Assembly: GCA_002270565.1 (NCBI GenBank)
Contig: NQMI01000010.1
Location: forward strand, 758,308 to 822,307
DNA length: 64,000 bases
Direction: 5' to 3'
Source of the DNA: Stenocarpella maydis
Taxonomy: Eukaryota > Ascomycota > Sordariomycetes > Diaporthales > Diaporthaceae
Below, piece by piece: positions 1 through 11,426 of this stretch (position 1 is the stretch's first letter; each line of letters starts with the position of its first letter). The translations under genes were made by a program, and so were the position numbers. The notes beneath the pieces were generated by a model. That model saw nothing but the letters and a program-made list of their open reading frames with translations, searched no databases and had not been told where the DNA came from.

Positions 1-50
1 CGACCCGCCTCTGCCTATAGAAGATACGCGGAGTCTGGGAGGTAAGCGTT

Positions 51-660
51 TGTTAAACGGAACCGCTCAAGAGGGCCGTGGCACTTTCTTGCAGGAGTTA
101 CCCTATGACTTTCTTGTAAGGAGTTTCCCTTAGACTTTCTAGCAAGGAGTTACCTAAACTTCTCTTGCGAGTCAGGCGATTTTCGCTGAGTACGGACTTA
201 GTGCGTGCGCGACGCGCAAGATGAGTTTGGTGCCCGTGACGTCGATTATGTTGCCTGTCATTTGCACCTAATTTCAGCACTCTGACCATGCCCCTTATTT
301 CTTACCCAAAAAGTATGATGACTTAGTGCTTGGATATCCTGATTTGCTGAAGTTTTGTGATGCTACTTAATTTGTGCATTGCTAGGGCTTCGTGCGGGTT
401 GGACTAGTTTTTGGAACCAAAGATGGTGTTGTTGGAAGGGCGAATTTCGGCATTTGCAATTTGCACCAGAGGCTACCGCAGCGTGCCAGGGGTGAGACGT
501 CGGAGGGTATATAAGGAGGGCTTACAGAAGCCCAACTTAATTCAATACAAAGTTGTCCAGACCATTGTCAATTGTCCGAATTCGCCTCAGAGCACTACAC
601 TGCGACCCTGCCGAAACACACGCTGAACTGAATGCTATTTTATAGCACATATTCATCAGA
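51..660 (+). repeat. Solo LTR, family 1, copy 1
   Basis: The repeat starts TGTTAAACGG and ends TTCATCAGA. Near-identical copies lie at 7317-7928, 24279-24869 (reverse) and 28783-29380. It has the build of a retrotransposon LTR. A U3-like part carries about 26-bp tandem repeats of a GGAGTTACCCTAGACTT motif, followed by a TATATAAGG box and a GGGCTT-ACAG-AAGCCC hairpin just downstream. No internal retrotransposon region adjoins it, so it reads as a solo LTR. It keeps CpA sites and is not RIPped, unlike its surroundings. No target duplication is visible here. Confidence 0.75.
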
Positions 661-735
661 ACTACAACCCTGTCGGAAAACACACGCTGAATTGTATGCT
701 ATTCTATAGTATATCTTTTCAGAGATATAAATAAG
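661..735 (+). repeat. Partial second copy of the family 1 LTR 3' end
   Basis: Directly after copy 1 the terminal segment (ACTACAACCCTGTCGG, then a CACACGCTGAA block, then a TATAG block ending near TTTTCAGAGA) appears again in diverged form. It looks like a roughly 70-bp tandem duplication of the LTR end, or the remnant of an older LTR. AT-rich, RIPped-looking sequence follows to about 1160, in which I see no gene. Confidence 0.5.
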
Positions 736-1212
736 TTATAGTATGTTTTTCTTAAAATTTTAAATTTTTTTTACTTAATTATTTAAGAAATTTAATTTTA
801 GGCCTCTATACTTTCATTTTTCTAATATAGCCCTATATAATAAAATTTTAAAATTTCTATAAAAAAATAATTAAAGTATATAAAATTTAAGCTGCCCTAA
901 AATTTGCATTTATTTTAGGTTTAGTTTAAGGGCCTTAGCAGGGTTGGCATAGATGTTTTTTATATGGAAAATTAGAGTAGCTACTTCCTATTCCTAGCTA
1001 CTTCTTAATATCCTATATTAATACTTTATAATTATTATATATATCACAACTATAAATTACTAAAATAATACAACCTAATACAAATCATTTCTAGAGAATC
1101 TAGTATGGCTTATATTACCGTGCTGTTGTTATACTTTTCAGCATATAGAGCTCTTTTGTGTACAAAAAAGAGTCGAAAGTAAAAGAAGCCCTCACGAGCC
1201 CGAACTCTAGAA
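736..1212. other. AT-rich gene-free spacer
   Basis: This stretch is strongly A+T and TpA rich with no readable coding frame. It separates the LTR remnant from the first tRNA gene. I recognise nothing in it. Confidence 0.6.
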
Positions 1213-1302
1213 TGGGGCCACCGTGGATCGAACACGGGACCTTCAGATTTTAAACTGGAGTACAACTTCAGTCTGACGCTCTCCCAACTGAGCCATGTCC
1301 CC
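1213..1302 (-). tRNA. tRNA-Phe(GAA) with 17-nt intron
   Basis: On the minus strand the sequence folds as a tRNA. It has a GGGGACA/TGGCCCC acceptor stem with one mismatch (A5-G68), the GGCTCAGTTGGGAGAGC D-arm, a TCAGA/TCTGA anticodon stem around CTGAAG, and a T-arm with GTTCGATCC. A 17-nt intron sits after position 37, and A73 is the discriminator. The anticodon arm matches the fungal tRNA-Phe pattern, but the acceptor is not the usual GCGG. It may be a drifted gene or a pseudogene. A tRNAscan-SE run would settle this. Confidence 0.8.
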
Positions 1303-3360
1303 TTAGTTATTTATAGCAGTAATTATTATATTGTATATATAACTTCTCTTCATCTCGGGCTATCATGTGCCTTTCAACTTCCTCTAATATTCTTCTGCCT
1401 TGTTATTCCCTCCATAAGTATAGTTCGGCCTGACTCCCAGGCATTGAGCCGGATTTCCGTCGTTGAGTCTTGTGCTAGACTGGTTCTCGTGTTGAGTACC
1501 GTTAGGAGTGACCTCACATTGGTTCGCTACTTAAGTACTTCTCAATATGTTTCAATCGGTCTCCAGTTACACCAGGAACTGCACACCGCGAACACATACC
1601 CTTTCTTACTCCGGTCAATTCTTCATTGGCGTGTATTTGTAGCTAGATATTCTCGCGTTGCCTCGTCTTTCGCTGAAGTTCGCCATTCTCCCACATAGTT
1701 CCACCTGCAATGTTGGCGACTTGCTCGTCGATGTGAGTTGGAGGCCAGGTGATGACCTCCGGTCTTGGTCGATCATAGTCCTCTCCCAGATGACTTCCAT
1801 TACCTGGTAGCACTGGGTGACCTATTTAGGTCATTATTTTATGCGGATAAATTGATCGATTGACTTGTAACGCATGAACTGGTAATGAATCTGGAGCTTA
1901 ATCATGATTGGCTTCCTGATTTTGCTCAGAATCTGCTCTTTTTCGTGGAAATACGGAAAAACAGAACATGTCCCTGGCGACCAACAAGCTTGGCCGTCCT
2001 GGATGCTTGGATAATGACTTCCGTTTCGTAAACTGTGTCCTGATGGATTCTTGGCGAGTTTCGACATCCGCAATTGTATAAAGAAAGGGCACATCTTGGA
2101 GGAGTTGGTCGCCCATTGGCACAGGAATTTTGACTTCACAAGCAGCCGTGTCGATGTGATCCAGGGATTTCAGACAATGTTCCTGCTCGTCATGGAAGTC
2201 AGTTACCTCATTAGTCCCTTCCTCGTGGTCGATACCCAGGTACTCATCTTCCACTTCCTTGTTTTCTTCCCCAAGTCATTGATCCCCTCCGGATTGTCGG
2301 TGGCATCCATTTTCTTGATTCCATCAGAAGAAGACCCGCCAACGGGCTCCGTGACTGCTCTCATGTGCCAAGCCGATGACTGCAACCTTTTTGGTAGGAT
2401 GAAGAACCATAATGTGTTGAGGATAATTTTACTGCGTTTCTTCTAGCTTGCACCGTCAGAGCCCGTGCCAATCAATTTTCTACTTGGCCGTGAATCCAGC
2501 CGAGGGCGAGGATTACGCATTTTAGTAATAGCCTTGCTACTTCCAAAACTGTGCTTTCAATTTCACCATGATTTCCTGTCAAACTCTCTTACCACTGAGA
2601 CCACAACTGATACCCACTGGACAGAATAAAAGCAATGTCTGGGCTCAAATAACTTTTGACCCATCCGAGAAAGGCAGGCTCGTAGTCATGCCACCGTAAG
2701 ATTCTTCTTTCCGCTCTCTTCTTATGTGAGTGTACAAATCAACTGGGAGAGTCTTCTTGGAATAGGGTGGGCGACCTAAACAGTATTGTTGATCGAATCC
2801 GTTTGGTTGAGATGCTTCCAGTGTAAGGTCCAGGCTTGCACTGATATGGGTAGCCATATCGGGCCTGCTCAGATTACTAGCGAAGAAAGTGCTGCGGGAT
2901 GGTGTATATGGAGAAAGACGCGCCTCAGGCTGCCGGACCGAAGGCCAAGGGCAAGATGCAGAATTCCGTTGGACATTTTGATTGTGAGAAGTAGACGCTT
3001 GGGCTTAGGCCCAGCACGGGTGCGAGGTTATCTCGCGAGCGACTAGTTGCAGTGACCAGGTATGACAATGGCAAGATCTCCAGAACTTCACATGGCATGT
3101 TGTCGTGAACTGTCCTGAGGGCTTTAGGCCAGCTTCGCGCAGGCAAATCTACTTCTAAATCCACATATTGGTGCAAACTCTGAGCCATTGTACCATGAAG
3201 CCCAACTGAAGTCTCAATAAACAGAGTCAATTAGACTACTTAGATCTAACTATTCTAATAGCCACCCTAGGTGAACTGACATATGCCTGCCTGTCGGCAA
3301 AATAAAGAACGAAAAAAATCACATTCTGGTCTTTAACGACAGCGGAGATGGGCAAAACGA
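1303..3360. other. Spacer with only degraded, uncertain reading frames
   Basis: No gene can be supported here. An acidic frame at 1898-2254 (minus) and an overlapping frame at 2051-2446 (plus) compete over the same bases. A third minus frame (2203-2385) might join the first by a frameshift. This could be a decayed gene encoding an acidic protein, but no family is recognisable. Base composition is intermediate, not RIP-extreme. Confidence 0.4.
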
Positions 3361-3450
3361 TGCGGTTGATGTGGATCGAACACATGACTTCCAGATTTCC
3401 AACCGAAGTGTTGCTTCAGTCTGACACTCTCCCAACTGAGTTACACCCGC
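3361..3450 (-). tRNA. tRNA-Phe(GAA) with 17-nt intron, second copy
   Basis: The minus strand gives a GCGGGTG/CAACCGC acceptor (one G-A mismatch at pair 5-68), an ACTC/GAGT D-stem, a TCAGA/TCTGG anticodon stem around CTGAAG, a 17-nt intron after position 37, a T-arm with GTTCGATCC and A73. The D-stem differs from the usual GCTC/GAGC at both sides of one pair, so pairing is kept. Intron length matches the gene 2 kb upstream but the intron sequence differs, so they are not a recent duplication. Confidence 0.82.
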
Positions 3451-3856
3451 ATGGGTGACTTCGCTGCGAATTCTATTTGTCTATATTATCCAAATCAAAA
3501 CCGGCGGATTTATTCTTTTTTGCAGCAGCCACACTTTTTTGTTAAAGAATCATCACTTTATTATTTTTGGTTTCGAAAATGTACAAGCACACCAGCATTA
3601 TGGACAGTAGTGGTAGTAATGATGCTGCTGGTGGGTGAATCACGAACAAGACAGGCGTGGCATCGAATCATGATAAACTTAGAAAATTTCATGGGTGTAT
3701 TTTTGCTCAGTATACTCTAGAAAAATCCGTCTTATGATCTCTCTCGCTTTCAATGCAATTCATAGAAATATCTAGAATCTCTTTTGCAATTCTTTGCAAA
3801 TCGGGCCTAAGTGCTTGCTCAAGAAGTTGTTTGACACTTTGAAGGACTGCAGAGTA

Positions 3857-5704
3857 ACGTGGGCGGCCCACATCTCGCCATTCCCCCGTTTTCGCTAGGC
3901 CCACATCCGCGTCTTCGCGTAAATGCATCTATACCCACCATATAAACACTCCTCAATTTCTCAATAACCAATTTATCTCTAATCACCAAACTTCTTCCAA
4001 ACATCAATCTAATCATCATAAAGTCATATTCCAAAGTTAAGATATATAACACCCTTATAGCGGTTAGGAACGGGATGCCAGTTAACACGGCTTATAAGTA
4101 ATATTATATCCCCCGCTTAATAATTAAAAGTCATCTTAAAGGTTATTAAAGTTAGTATATAGCTATAATGCTTATAAGACTTCTTTCTAACCATTAGAAG
4201 GACTAGTTAGCAATATTTTTAATCAACCAAAGCACTTTAGGCCACACATTAACACGCCGGAAATATAGGGCTCTAGCAGCCCATCTGGCCTCTGCTAGCA
4301 AGGACATCCCTCCCCTTAGGAGGAAGTAGCTAAGGACTTTCCTCCTTCGCCATCCTTAGCTCCAAAGCCGCAAATACTAGCGCGTTAAGGCAAAACAGCT
4401 CAGGGTAGCTATTTAGAAAAACGTTTCCTTATGGTTTAACTTCATATAGTTGCCCATTATAAGGGCGATTAAGCTGGGTAACCATTAGAATGCTAATAAA
4501 GAAGGACTAATAGAAGGGAAGTTAGAAAACGCTCTAATCCTTAGATATTCAGAAGGAAGCAAGCTACTACAGAAAGACTTTAATTCACATATATAGACCT
4601 CATTCCTTAAGTATATCTCCACTATAAGTAAGTCTCTAACCCCTCTAATTATTTTTAAAGGATTAAGCATTTAGTAATAATGATTTCCTATTGCCCTTAA
4701 AGATTATAATGGCTGGCAATTTATGGCAACTAAGAAGGGGCGGATAAAAGAACCTATTATAATCCACTAGCTCAAGAAAGTCTGTATCCCTCAGATAGCC
4801 TCAACAGACCTAGAGGAATAGCAACTTCTCATTATCAATAGGCACTATATACATATAATACTTAATTTTATATAAGAGTGCTTCTTAAATAAGATATATA
4901 TTATATTTCTTCTAGCATACTATTGCTATATACTCTTACTACTTAATATAGCAGTCTTTAGCCTGCTTAAGACTGCCTTTAAGAAGTATATCTACTAGCA
5001 GGGAGGCTATAATTCCTCTATAATTATAGTGAAGAAACGGTTCCTCTACTGCTATTATAAGGCTTGGAAGGAGGTTTTAAAGGAGTTAAATATCCTCTCT
5101 AGCTAGCATGCAACTAATCTATAGCTATTATCTTAGTATAAAGCACTTAGAAGCAACTTTATTAAGGAAAACTATAAGAAATAAGTTAAATTAGTTAATT
5201 TTACTAGGAATAAAATTAGCAGCTATTTTTATACTAATAAGTGCTTTTATTTACTAAGAGGTACTATATTTTTAATGCTAAAGCGGTCCTAAGAGCTATA
5301 TGAGATAGTAACCTAGTATACTACTTAGAAGAACGCAAGCCCTATAGCAAGACTCCTCTTCTATAAGATTCTAAAAAGTTGGGATTAGAAAGACTTTAAT
5401 CTTATAATATCTATATAAAAAAATCATAAGCTAAAAAGAGAAATTAAACTCACGCGAAAGACCAAGAGGATGAAGGTGTAACTTAACCTGAATGAGCTTT
5501 TTGTAGATATTAAGGCGATCAAACGGGCTTAGATTGAGGTCGGGCGTGTACCTGAGGAAAGCGATAACGACGACGAATCAGAAATACCAACAGAAGTTAG
5601 AGAAGAGATCGTGGTTGCAGTGCCAGAGGAGGGGAGAAGAAGGCGTCGGCACTAAGGGATGGGTGGCGAAAACGGGGGGATGGCGAGATGTGGGCCGCCC
5701 ACGT
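3857..5704 (+). mobile_element. Fot1/Pot2-like Tc1/mariner-pogo transposon, full length, RIPped
   Basis: The element has terminal inverted repeats. The left end ACGTGGGCGGCCCACATCTC continues to ...CGTTTTCGC. The right end is its reverse complement, with one mismatch over about 38 bp. It is flanked by TA on both sides (3855-3856 and 5705-5706), the target duplication of this superfamily. The length of 1848 bp fits Pot2/Fot1 elements (about 1.9 kb, 43-44 bp TIRs). The inside carries one RIP-damaged transposase. It sits inside the LRR pseudogene. Confidence 0.9.
4230..5655 (+). pseudogene. Fot1/Pot2-like DDE transposase, RIP-inactivated
   Basis: Read through its TAG/TAA stops, the plus strand gives phrases typical of pogo-class transposases: a CENPB-type HTH segment (LQSRKYQRV), a NANKEGLIEG block where the family has NADETGLMEG, SKLLQKDFNS, PLIIFKG, KKGWIKEP-like and AVFSLLKTAFKKY (family: VFSPLKTA). 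The C-terminus is acidic and ends in RRRRRH and TAA at 5653-5655. The first catalytic Asp appears as Asn, a G-to-A change expected from RIP. It cannot encode an active enzyme. Confidence 0.8.
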
Positions 5705-6339
5705 TAGGCATTTCGAGGAGGATCTCTGGTACTTAACTCAACGACTTGGTTATCACTGAGGTCTAGTACATACGGTCTAATAGGTTCTTCAGGGACACGA
5801 AATCGGCTGGAAGGCGCGATGAGATCTACTTTCTAGATAGGAACAACTGCTCCAAATTTTGGGCATCGCAGATGGTGGTGGGGATGCGTCCCTGCAGCTT
5901 CTTGTTGGCGAGTGTCAAATATGGGACGGGCGCCAAACCAATTGTGCCTGGGGTCAGCCCGGAGAAGGCCTTGTCATTGGGTACGGGCACGTCAAGGTCC
6001 TTCTTGAAGAGCTTGAGCAGGCAAGGTGCCGCTAACCTAACTGAAACCTTGTGGCTGAGACCCAGTTCATACAGCCAGTGGCTCGACACTATGTACGACG
6101 TGCACGCAGCTTCTCTTGGAGATATAGCACAGGAGAATCGAGAGCGATCGCTGGAGCAGGTCATGCAGCCAAGTATTTCTAGAGGCTCCTGTTCCTACCA
6201 GTAGAACGAGGACCTACATACAAATATCACCACATTAACTTACATATATCACAGCCAATTTTGAAGCTATATATATAGGAATTTAACCAATCTATAGATA
6301 TTTACTTATTAAATAAGGTTATATAGGTAGTTAGTATTT

Positions 6340-7316
6340 TAAGGGCATTAGAGTAGCTATAATTAGATTCAAAACCCCATGTATAAATGCTAATTCTAGG
6401 GCCTAATTTCTTAATTCTCTTTATAATAGCCCAGCCTATTCCTCTTAATTACTACCTAACCATATAATACCTAGCTATAATAAAGAAAATATAGCTAATG
6501 CTATATTTAATATCATTAATAATAAGCTTACTTTAGGTAAAGCAATTTAAAAGTATAATACACCTCAAATAATATTCTTCTAGCAGATAAATAGCACTAT
6601 ATCCAAAAGTAAGGCTATTTAGCCCACTTAATACCTATCTATTACAAAGGAGAATAGGCTTATTAAATGGATTATTAAATAGGAATTACTAGGCTATACT
6701 CTAATAGCCTTAGTAGTACAGCAAATTACTAAGGCTATTATAAAGAAATAAGGTAATAATTAGCCTCTTAGGAAATACTAAATAGCATTATTTAAAAGCT
6801 ACTATAATAATATTAAAATAAAGGTTTCTCACCCTTAAGAAGCAGCCTGATTTAATAGCTTTATACTAAAGGCAATTCACTAGTATTTTAACTACTAAGA
6901 GTAATTTAACTAGGTTAAGCTATAACTAGTAATTAATATTAATAAGAGCAGTATTATAGAAGGCTAAGGTATTATTTATATATTTATAAAGCTTTATAAT
7001 AGTTAGTACTAATAAATTTTAGGTATTAATAACCTTATGCTTGAATCTATAGAGATTTAAACTGCCCTTAAGAAGATAAGTAGTAGCTATACTTAGGTAA
7101 CTCTTATTAATACTATTACAGCTTCTAGTTACTATTTATACCTGGGAATTATCTTTAAGGGCAAAGATCTTCAAGCCTAGTAGTTCTTATAAGAGTTTAA
7201 GTAGTTATACCCTTAATACTATATTATATTACCTAATAGCTAGACTAATAATAAGATTACTATAATACAGCTTTATAATATTTTTCATTCTAAATAAATA
7301 AAATCTAAAAAGATAA
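6340..7316 (+). pseudogene. Second pogo-class DDE transposase fragment, RIPped and truncated
   Basis: Read through stops, the frame shows an N-terminal psq-type HTH (ENIANAIFNIINNKLTLGKA), a CENPB-like segment (ENRLIKWII, GYTLIALVV, ITKAIIKK), a YNNIKIKVSHP stretch, then NINKSSIIEG and KGKDLQA. The layout matches the N-terminal two thirds of fungal Tigger/Fot-type transposases. It differs from the element at 3857-5704. The coding sequence stops abruptly at 7316, where a family 1 LTR begins, and does not resume beyond that LTR. That points to rearrangement rather than simple insertion. Confidence 0.7.
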
Positions 7317-7928
7317 TGTTAAACGGAACCGCTCAGCAGGGCGTTGGTACTCCGTGCAAGGAGTTACCCTAGACTTTCTAGTAAGGAGTTACCCTAGACT
7401 TGCGAGTCAGGCGATTTTCGCTAAGTACGCCCAGTGCGTGCGTGATGCAAGATGAGTTTGGTGGCCGTGAGTTGATTATTTTGGCCTGCATTTGCGAGAC
7501 CTAATTTGAGAACCGCAGTCCTGGCATTAACCGGCCTGCTATTTTCTTTTTGACGCCCAAAAAAGTACTATAACTAGGCAATCCGTGAATTAGCCCTCGA
7601 TGTTCTTGGAAGTGTTGATATAGCTGCTAATTTGGGTCATGCCTACGGCGGATCCTGGTGGTGGCTAGTTGCTTGGAACCAAAGATGGTGTGTTGGAAGG
7701 GCGAATTTTCCGGCATTTGCAAATTTGCACCAGAGCCTACCGCAGCGTGCCCGCGGGTGAGACGATGTCGGAGGGTATATAAGGAGGGCTTACAGAAGCC
7801 CAACTTAATTCAATACAAAGTTGTCCAGACCATTGCCAATCGTCCCAATTCGCCTCAGAGCACCATACTGCGACCCTGCCGAAAACACACACTGAACTAT
7901 ATGCTATTCTATAGCACAATTTCTCAGA
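7317..7928 (+). repeat. Solo LTR, family 1, copy 2
   Basis: This has the same start (TGTTAAACGG), U3 tandem repeats, TATATAAGG box and post-TATA hairpin as copy 1. It ends ...TTTCTCAGA. It joins a transposase fragment on the left to a Helitron fragment on the right. The flanks (GATAA and AGTGC) do not match, so the junction has been rearranged. It shows little RIP. Confidence 0.78.
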
Positions 7929-10900
7929 AGTGCTATGCCCTTAAGTGCCCTTATATATTCATTATATTTTCAGCTACTAATCTATACTGGGAATCTCTTA
8001 TTAGGGCTATATTTGATTATGGTAGCTGGCTTGCTGCGGATGATATAGGTAAGATAAGGATTATATATAAGAACCTTTAGGAGAACCCCTATATTATAGC
8101 ATATTACTTCTATTAGTAGATTATAATCTTCTTTAAGGAGTATCTAATACCTAAGTTTGGAGTTATAGTATGGTGGTACTGATTTGAGTGGTAGGGCTAT
8201 AGCAGCACTTATGCCTATGGTCTCTTTTGGCTTTATGATGTTCCCCAGGTGGGCCCTAAGGGCTTCTTTAATAAGGAGGAGAAGGAAGCATTCATAAGGT
8301 TCTAGGGTCTTTATGTTAAGGCCTGGAACCTTAAGCCAGGCTATAAGATGGCTCTGTAGGAGGACAACCCCCTGGTTTATGTTTCTAGTGATAATATATC
8401 CTTTGGCTTCCTATTTTAAGTACTTAATAGGGTATAGCATTACTATTATAGTAAGGCATACTGCTTGCAGAAGCACAAGCTTTTAGATGGTAAGTAGTCT
8501 AATAAACCCCTCTGCTGCTTCTATTATAAATGTTTACTATATAATATGGCTTAGCTAACCCGTACTCTTAATGATAAGAAGCTGTGCTTATGGGATATAT
8601 TTGATAGTATTTGGAATGATCCCTAAATAAATAACTATATCTGTGGTATTACCCTCGGCTGGCTAGCAAATACTGATACTGCGCCCTATATATCCCTCTG
8701 GGCTGTAATTAACTATATTGCTAAGTACTGCAGTAAGGCTGAGACTAAGACTTAGCTGTATAATAAGATGCTTTATGAGTTAATTCCTAAGGTTAACAAT
8801 ATAAAGCCTCTAGTGTCCCTTATTAGCAAGACAATGAATAAGCTGGTTGCTGAATGGGACTGGCTGGGTATGGAGGTTACTTACTACCTCCTGGGTTTAC
8901 TGTTGGTTGAGTATAGTTATAAGTTCTAGTTTATTAACTGCTGGCACCCTAATTCTAGCTATAGTATGGCTGTAATTAATCTGGATACTAATAATGTTTA
9001 TAAGTTTAAGCTGCTTTATTAGAAGTACTATAATTAGGCAGCGGAGTGGGTAGATCTTAAGTATTTCTACTTTTTGACTATTGTTAACTACTCTAGGTCT
9101 CCTTAGGCTTACTTCTTGGGCTGGGCTAAGCCTTATATTCTTAACTACTTTCCTTGCTATAAGCCTAATTATGGAGGAGATTAATTTAAGAACTTTGCTT
9201 ACATTAAGCTAATACCATATTACCCTTATAAGGAAATTAAGGAGCTTAAGAGTATAGATGGCATCTAGTTTAATACCTTTGCTAAGGCATATAAGTACTG
9301 CTGAGCTATTTATGAGCATAAGGATAACTACTATAGCGATATTCCGCCTGATGCTAAGGATGAGGGCTTCTAGGAGGACCCTGATGCTAAGTATAAGCAA
9401 ATAAATAAGGAGGACTAGCAGCTCCTTACTACTTAGCTTCCAGGCGTGGGTATGGATATAGATAATATTAAGCTGCTGGGGAACTGTAAGATTAATTGTT
9501 AATATAACTTGATACCTTATGTTAGTTATTATAATAAGCTCTTTAATAAGAGGGCTGATTTCTGGAGGAATATGATGCTTAACTACCCTCTCGGCTTGGG
9601 TAATGATGAGGACCTTTCCCTATTGGCTATAGATAGCCTCAACTTTAAGTAGCGCCTACTGTATGATACTATTATTGGGCACTAGGAACGCTCTGCTAGT
9701 AGTAGTCGATATAGCAGTAACCACATTTGCTTGGCTGCTGATTAGCTCCTCCTTTAGGTTGATAGTCCTAATAGTACTAGCAAGATGTATACCCTTAAGA
9801 TGATTTCTGCTATAGTTTAGCAGATCTCTATAACCTATAATATTCTGTACTGGGTGATAGAGAAGGCTGCTCTTATTAGTATTATAATAAATGCTATCTA
9901 GGGCCAGATGATCCACTCTCTTTTTAAGATCCTTATTATAACATTTGGGTCTAGGAAGCTTCCCCAGCTAATAGTTATAAAGGCTACTAATATCTAGAAT
10001 AAGTACTAGCATATTAAGTACTTTATAATTAATGAGAAGTTAATAATTAGTTCCCAGATGCTTTACTTTATTAATTAGTATATGTGGTAGATCTTTAAGT
10101 ATATAGATCTGTTTTTTGGTAGCTGGAATATTATCCTTATAAGTAACTTCCACTAGCTCCCCCCTGTGGCTATAAAGCCGCTCTTTGCTAATAACTCCCA
10201 GCTAAGAGAGGCTCGGAATAAGGCCGGCCATACTGCCTATAAGCAGTTCAATAGAACCATTGAGCTAATATAGGTAGTCTAGCAGCAGGATAACGGTCAG
10301 GCTGCATTTCATGCTGCTCTAGGCGGGCTACAGGAGAACAACCCTATATAGCCACACTAGCGGACATTAGCAAGCTATATTCAGAGCGGCTTGCCCCTAG
10401 ATAAGGTTAAGAAGTTTAATAATGCCCTCTATATCTATAGAATAAATGCTAAGGTTTATAAGTTTAATACTACCTATTTAGAGTATCTTAATATTCTGGT
10501 TGTTAATTATACGGTGATAAATACTAGTCTGAGTATAAAGGCTATTAATTCCAAGGATGCTGGAAACCTGTGTAACTCTCTTACCCTCTGCTGTAGTACT
10601 TGCATAATGCTAATAAAGAACCTGTAGACAGCTGCTGGCCTTATCAATGGTGTAATAGGGGTTATTTACAATATTGCATAGGCTGCTAATATTAAAGATC
10701 CCCACTATATACAGCCCTTTATTATCCTGGTTAAGATGGATAAGTATAGCGGCCCGGCTTACTTCTATAGCAAGTTGGCCCAGGACATCATGCCCATCTT
10801 CCTATTAAAGTAAGACTTCAAGAAGGGCAAGGCTACTTACTCCTAAATGCAATTTCCTATAACTATTATATATGCCATCATTATATATAAGTCTCAGGGG

Positions 10901-11210
10901 GCAACACTAAACTATACCGTCCTTAACATCACGGCCAAGCAGTTTGCTATTAGTCTGATATATATTGCTATTTTAAGGGTTAAGATGCTTAAGGGCTTGA
11001 TGTTTGAGGAGCCATTCTTACTAGCTAATCTTAAGGTAGCTAAGGATAATATTAGTTTTTAGTATATAAAGGACTATTTATAGCGTTATAATGCTGGGGA
11101 GATCCTTAATAGCTATCCCCATCTATAGCAGCTGCCTGCTGCTCTAGCCCTTATCTTTAATGATAATTTAGTGCAGGAGGGGGGTACTTAGTGGAGGGAG
11201 GAGAACCTCT
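7929..11210 (+). pseudogene. Helitron Rep/PIF1-like helicase, RIP-inactivated
   Basis: One long frame broken by TAG/TAA stops encodes a Helitron-like N-terminal Rep domain. Around 8080-8260 it reads ENPYIIAYYFY, FKEYLIPKFGV and YAYGLFWLYDVPQVGPKG. The HUH motif that should be HxHGLFW reads YAYGLFW. The downstream Rep tyrosine region (YIAKYCSKAE) is present near 8710-8750. The PIF1-like helicase follows: a ruined Walker A (9770-9790), NFHQLPPVA (about 10136), GLINGVIG (about 10640) and IIYKSQGATL (about 10883). The 5' end is cut by the LTR at 7317-7928. Neither a Helitron 5'-TC nor a CTRR 3' end was identified. Confidence 0.85.
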
Positions 11211-11426
11211 ATAACTAATTCTATAGATTAGGGGTTTTGGAGTAGTAGATATCTGGTTGATAGATAATGATTTATGCTTTCCTCTAATTAATATATGTTG
11301 CCGTTATTCTTGCTTGCTATTCTTTTTAATAAGTATTTAGCTTGGTTTCTAAGTATTTCCTGCTAACTATTTCTTTCTTCTAGTATTAAAATACCTACTT
11401 ATTAACTAATAAGAGAAATATAGCCC
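11211..11426. other. AT-rich sequence 3' of the Helitron frame
   Basis: The helicase frame runs out near 11210. The following bases are AT-rich with no coding signal and may be the Helitron 3' untranslated part. Nothing definite is seen. Confidence 0.4.

Larger units (their letters stand above)
3760..6164 (-). pseudogene. LRR-type protein pseudogene split by a transposon
   Basis: Minus-strand coding sequence begins near 6164 and contains leucine-rich-repeat-like phrases: LTLANKKLQGRIP, CDAQNLEQLFLS, then VLDLSDNQ in another frame, and SFKVSNNFLS past the insertion. These resemble the LxxLxLxxNxLxGxIP repeat. In-frame stops and at least one frameshift break it, and the Fot1-like element at 3857-5704 lies inside. 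Across the empty TA site the reading frame continues without a stop for about 50 codons. The parent function is unknown; LRR identity is by eye. Confidence 0.45.

Noticed and set aside
411..626. Open frame conserved in all family 1 repeats (also at 7658-8080, 24311-24595, 29058-29351), with text GLQKPNLIQYKVVQT
   Set aside because: It runs across the TATA box and hairpin of the LTR and is conserved because the DNA is. Starts and ends differ between copies and there is no protein-level signal.
1898..2446. Overlapping minus and plus frames of about 120-130 residues
   Set aside because: They use the same bases on opposite strands, neither has a recognisable domain, and the better one seems to need a frameshift. 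Kept only as a spacer note.
51..7928. Family 1 copies 1 and 2 as the two LTRs of one 7.9-kb retrotransposon
   Set aside because: The DNA between them holds tRNA genes, a Fot1-like element and a transposase fragment, not gag-pol, and the outer flanks do not match.
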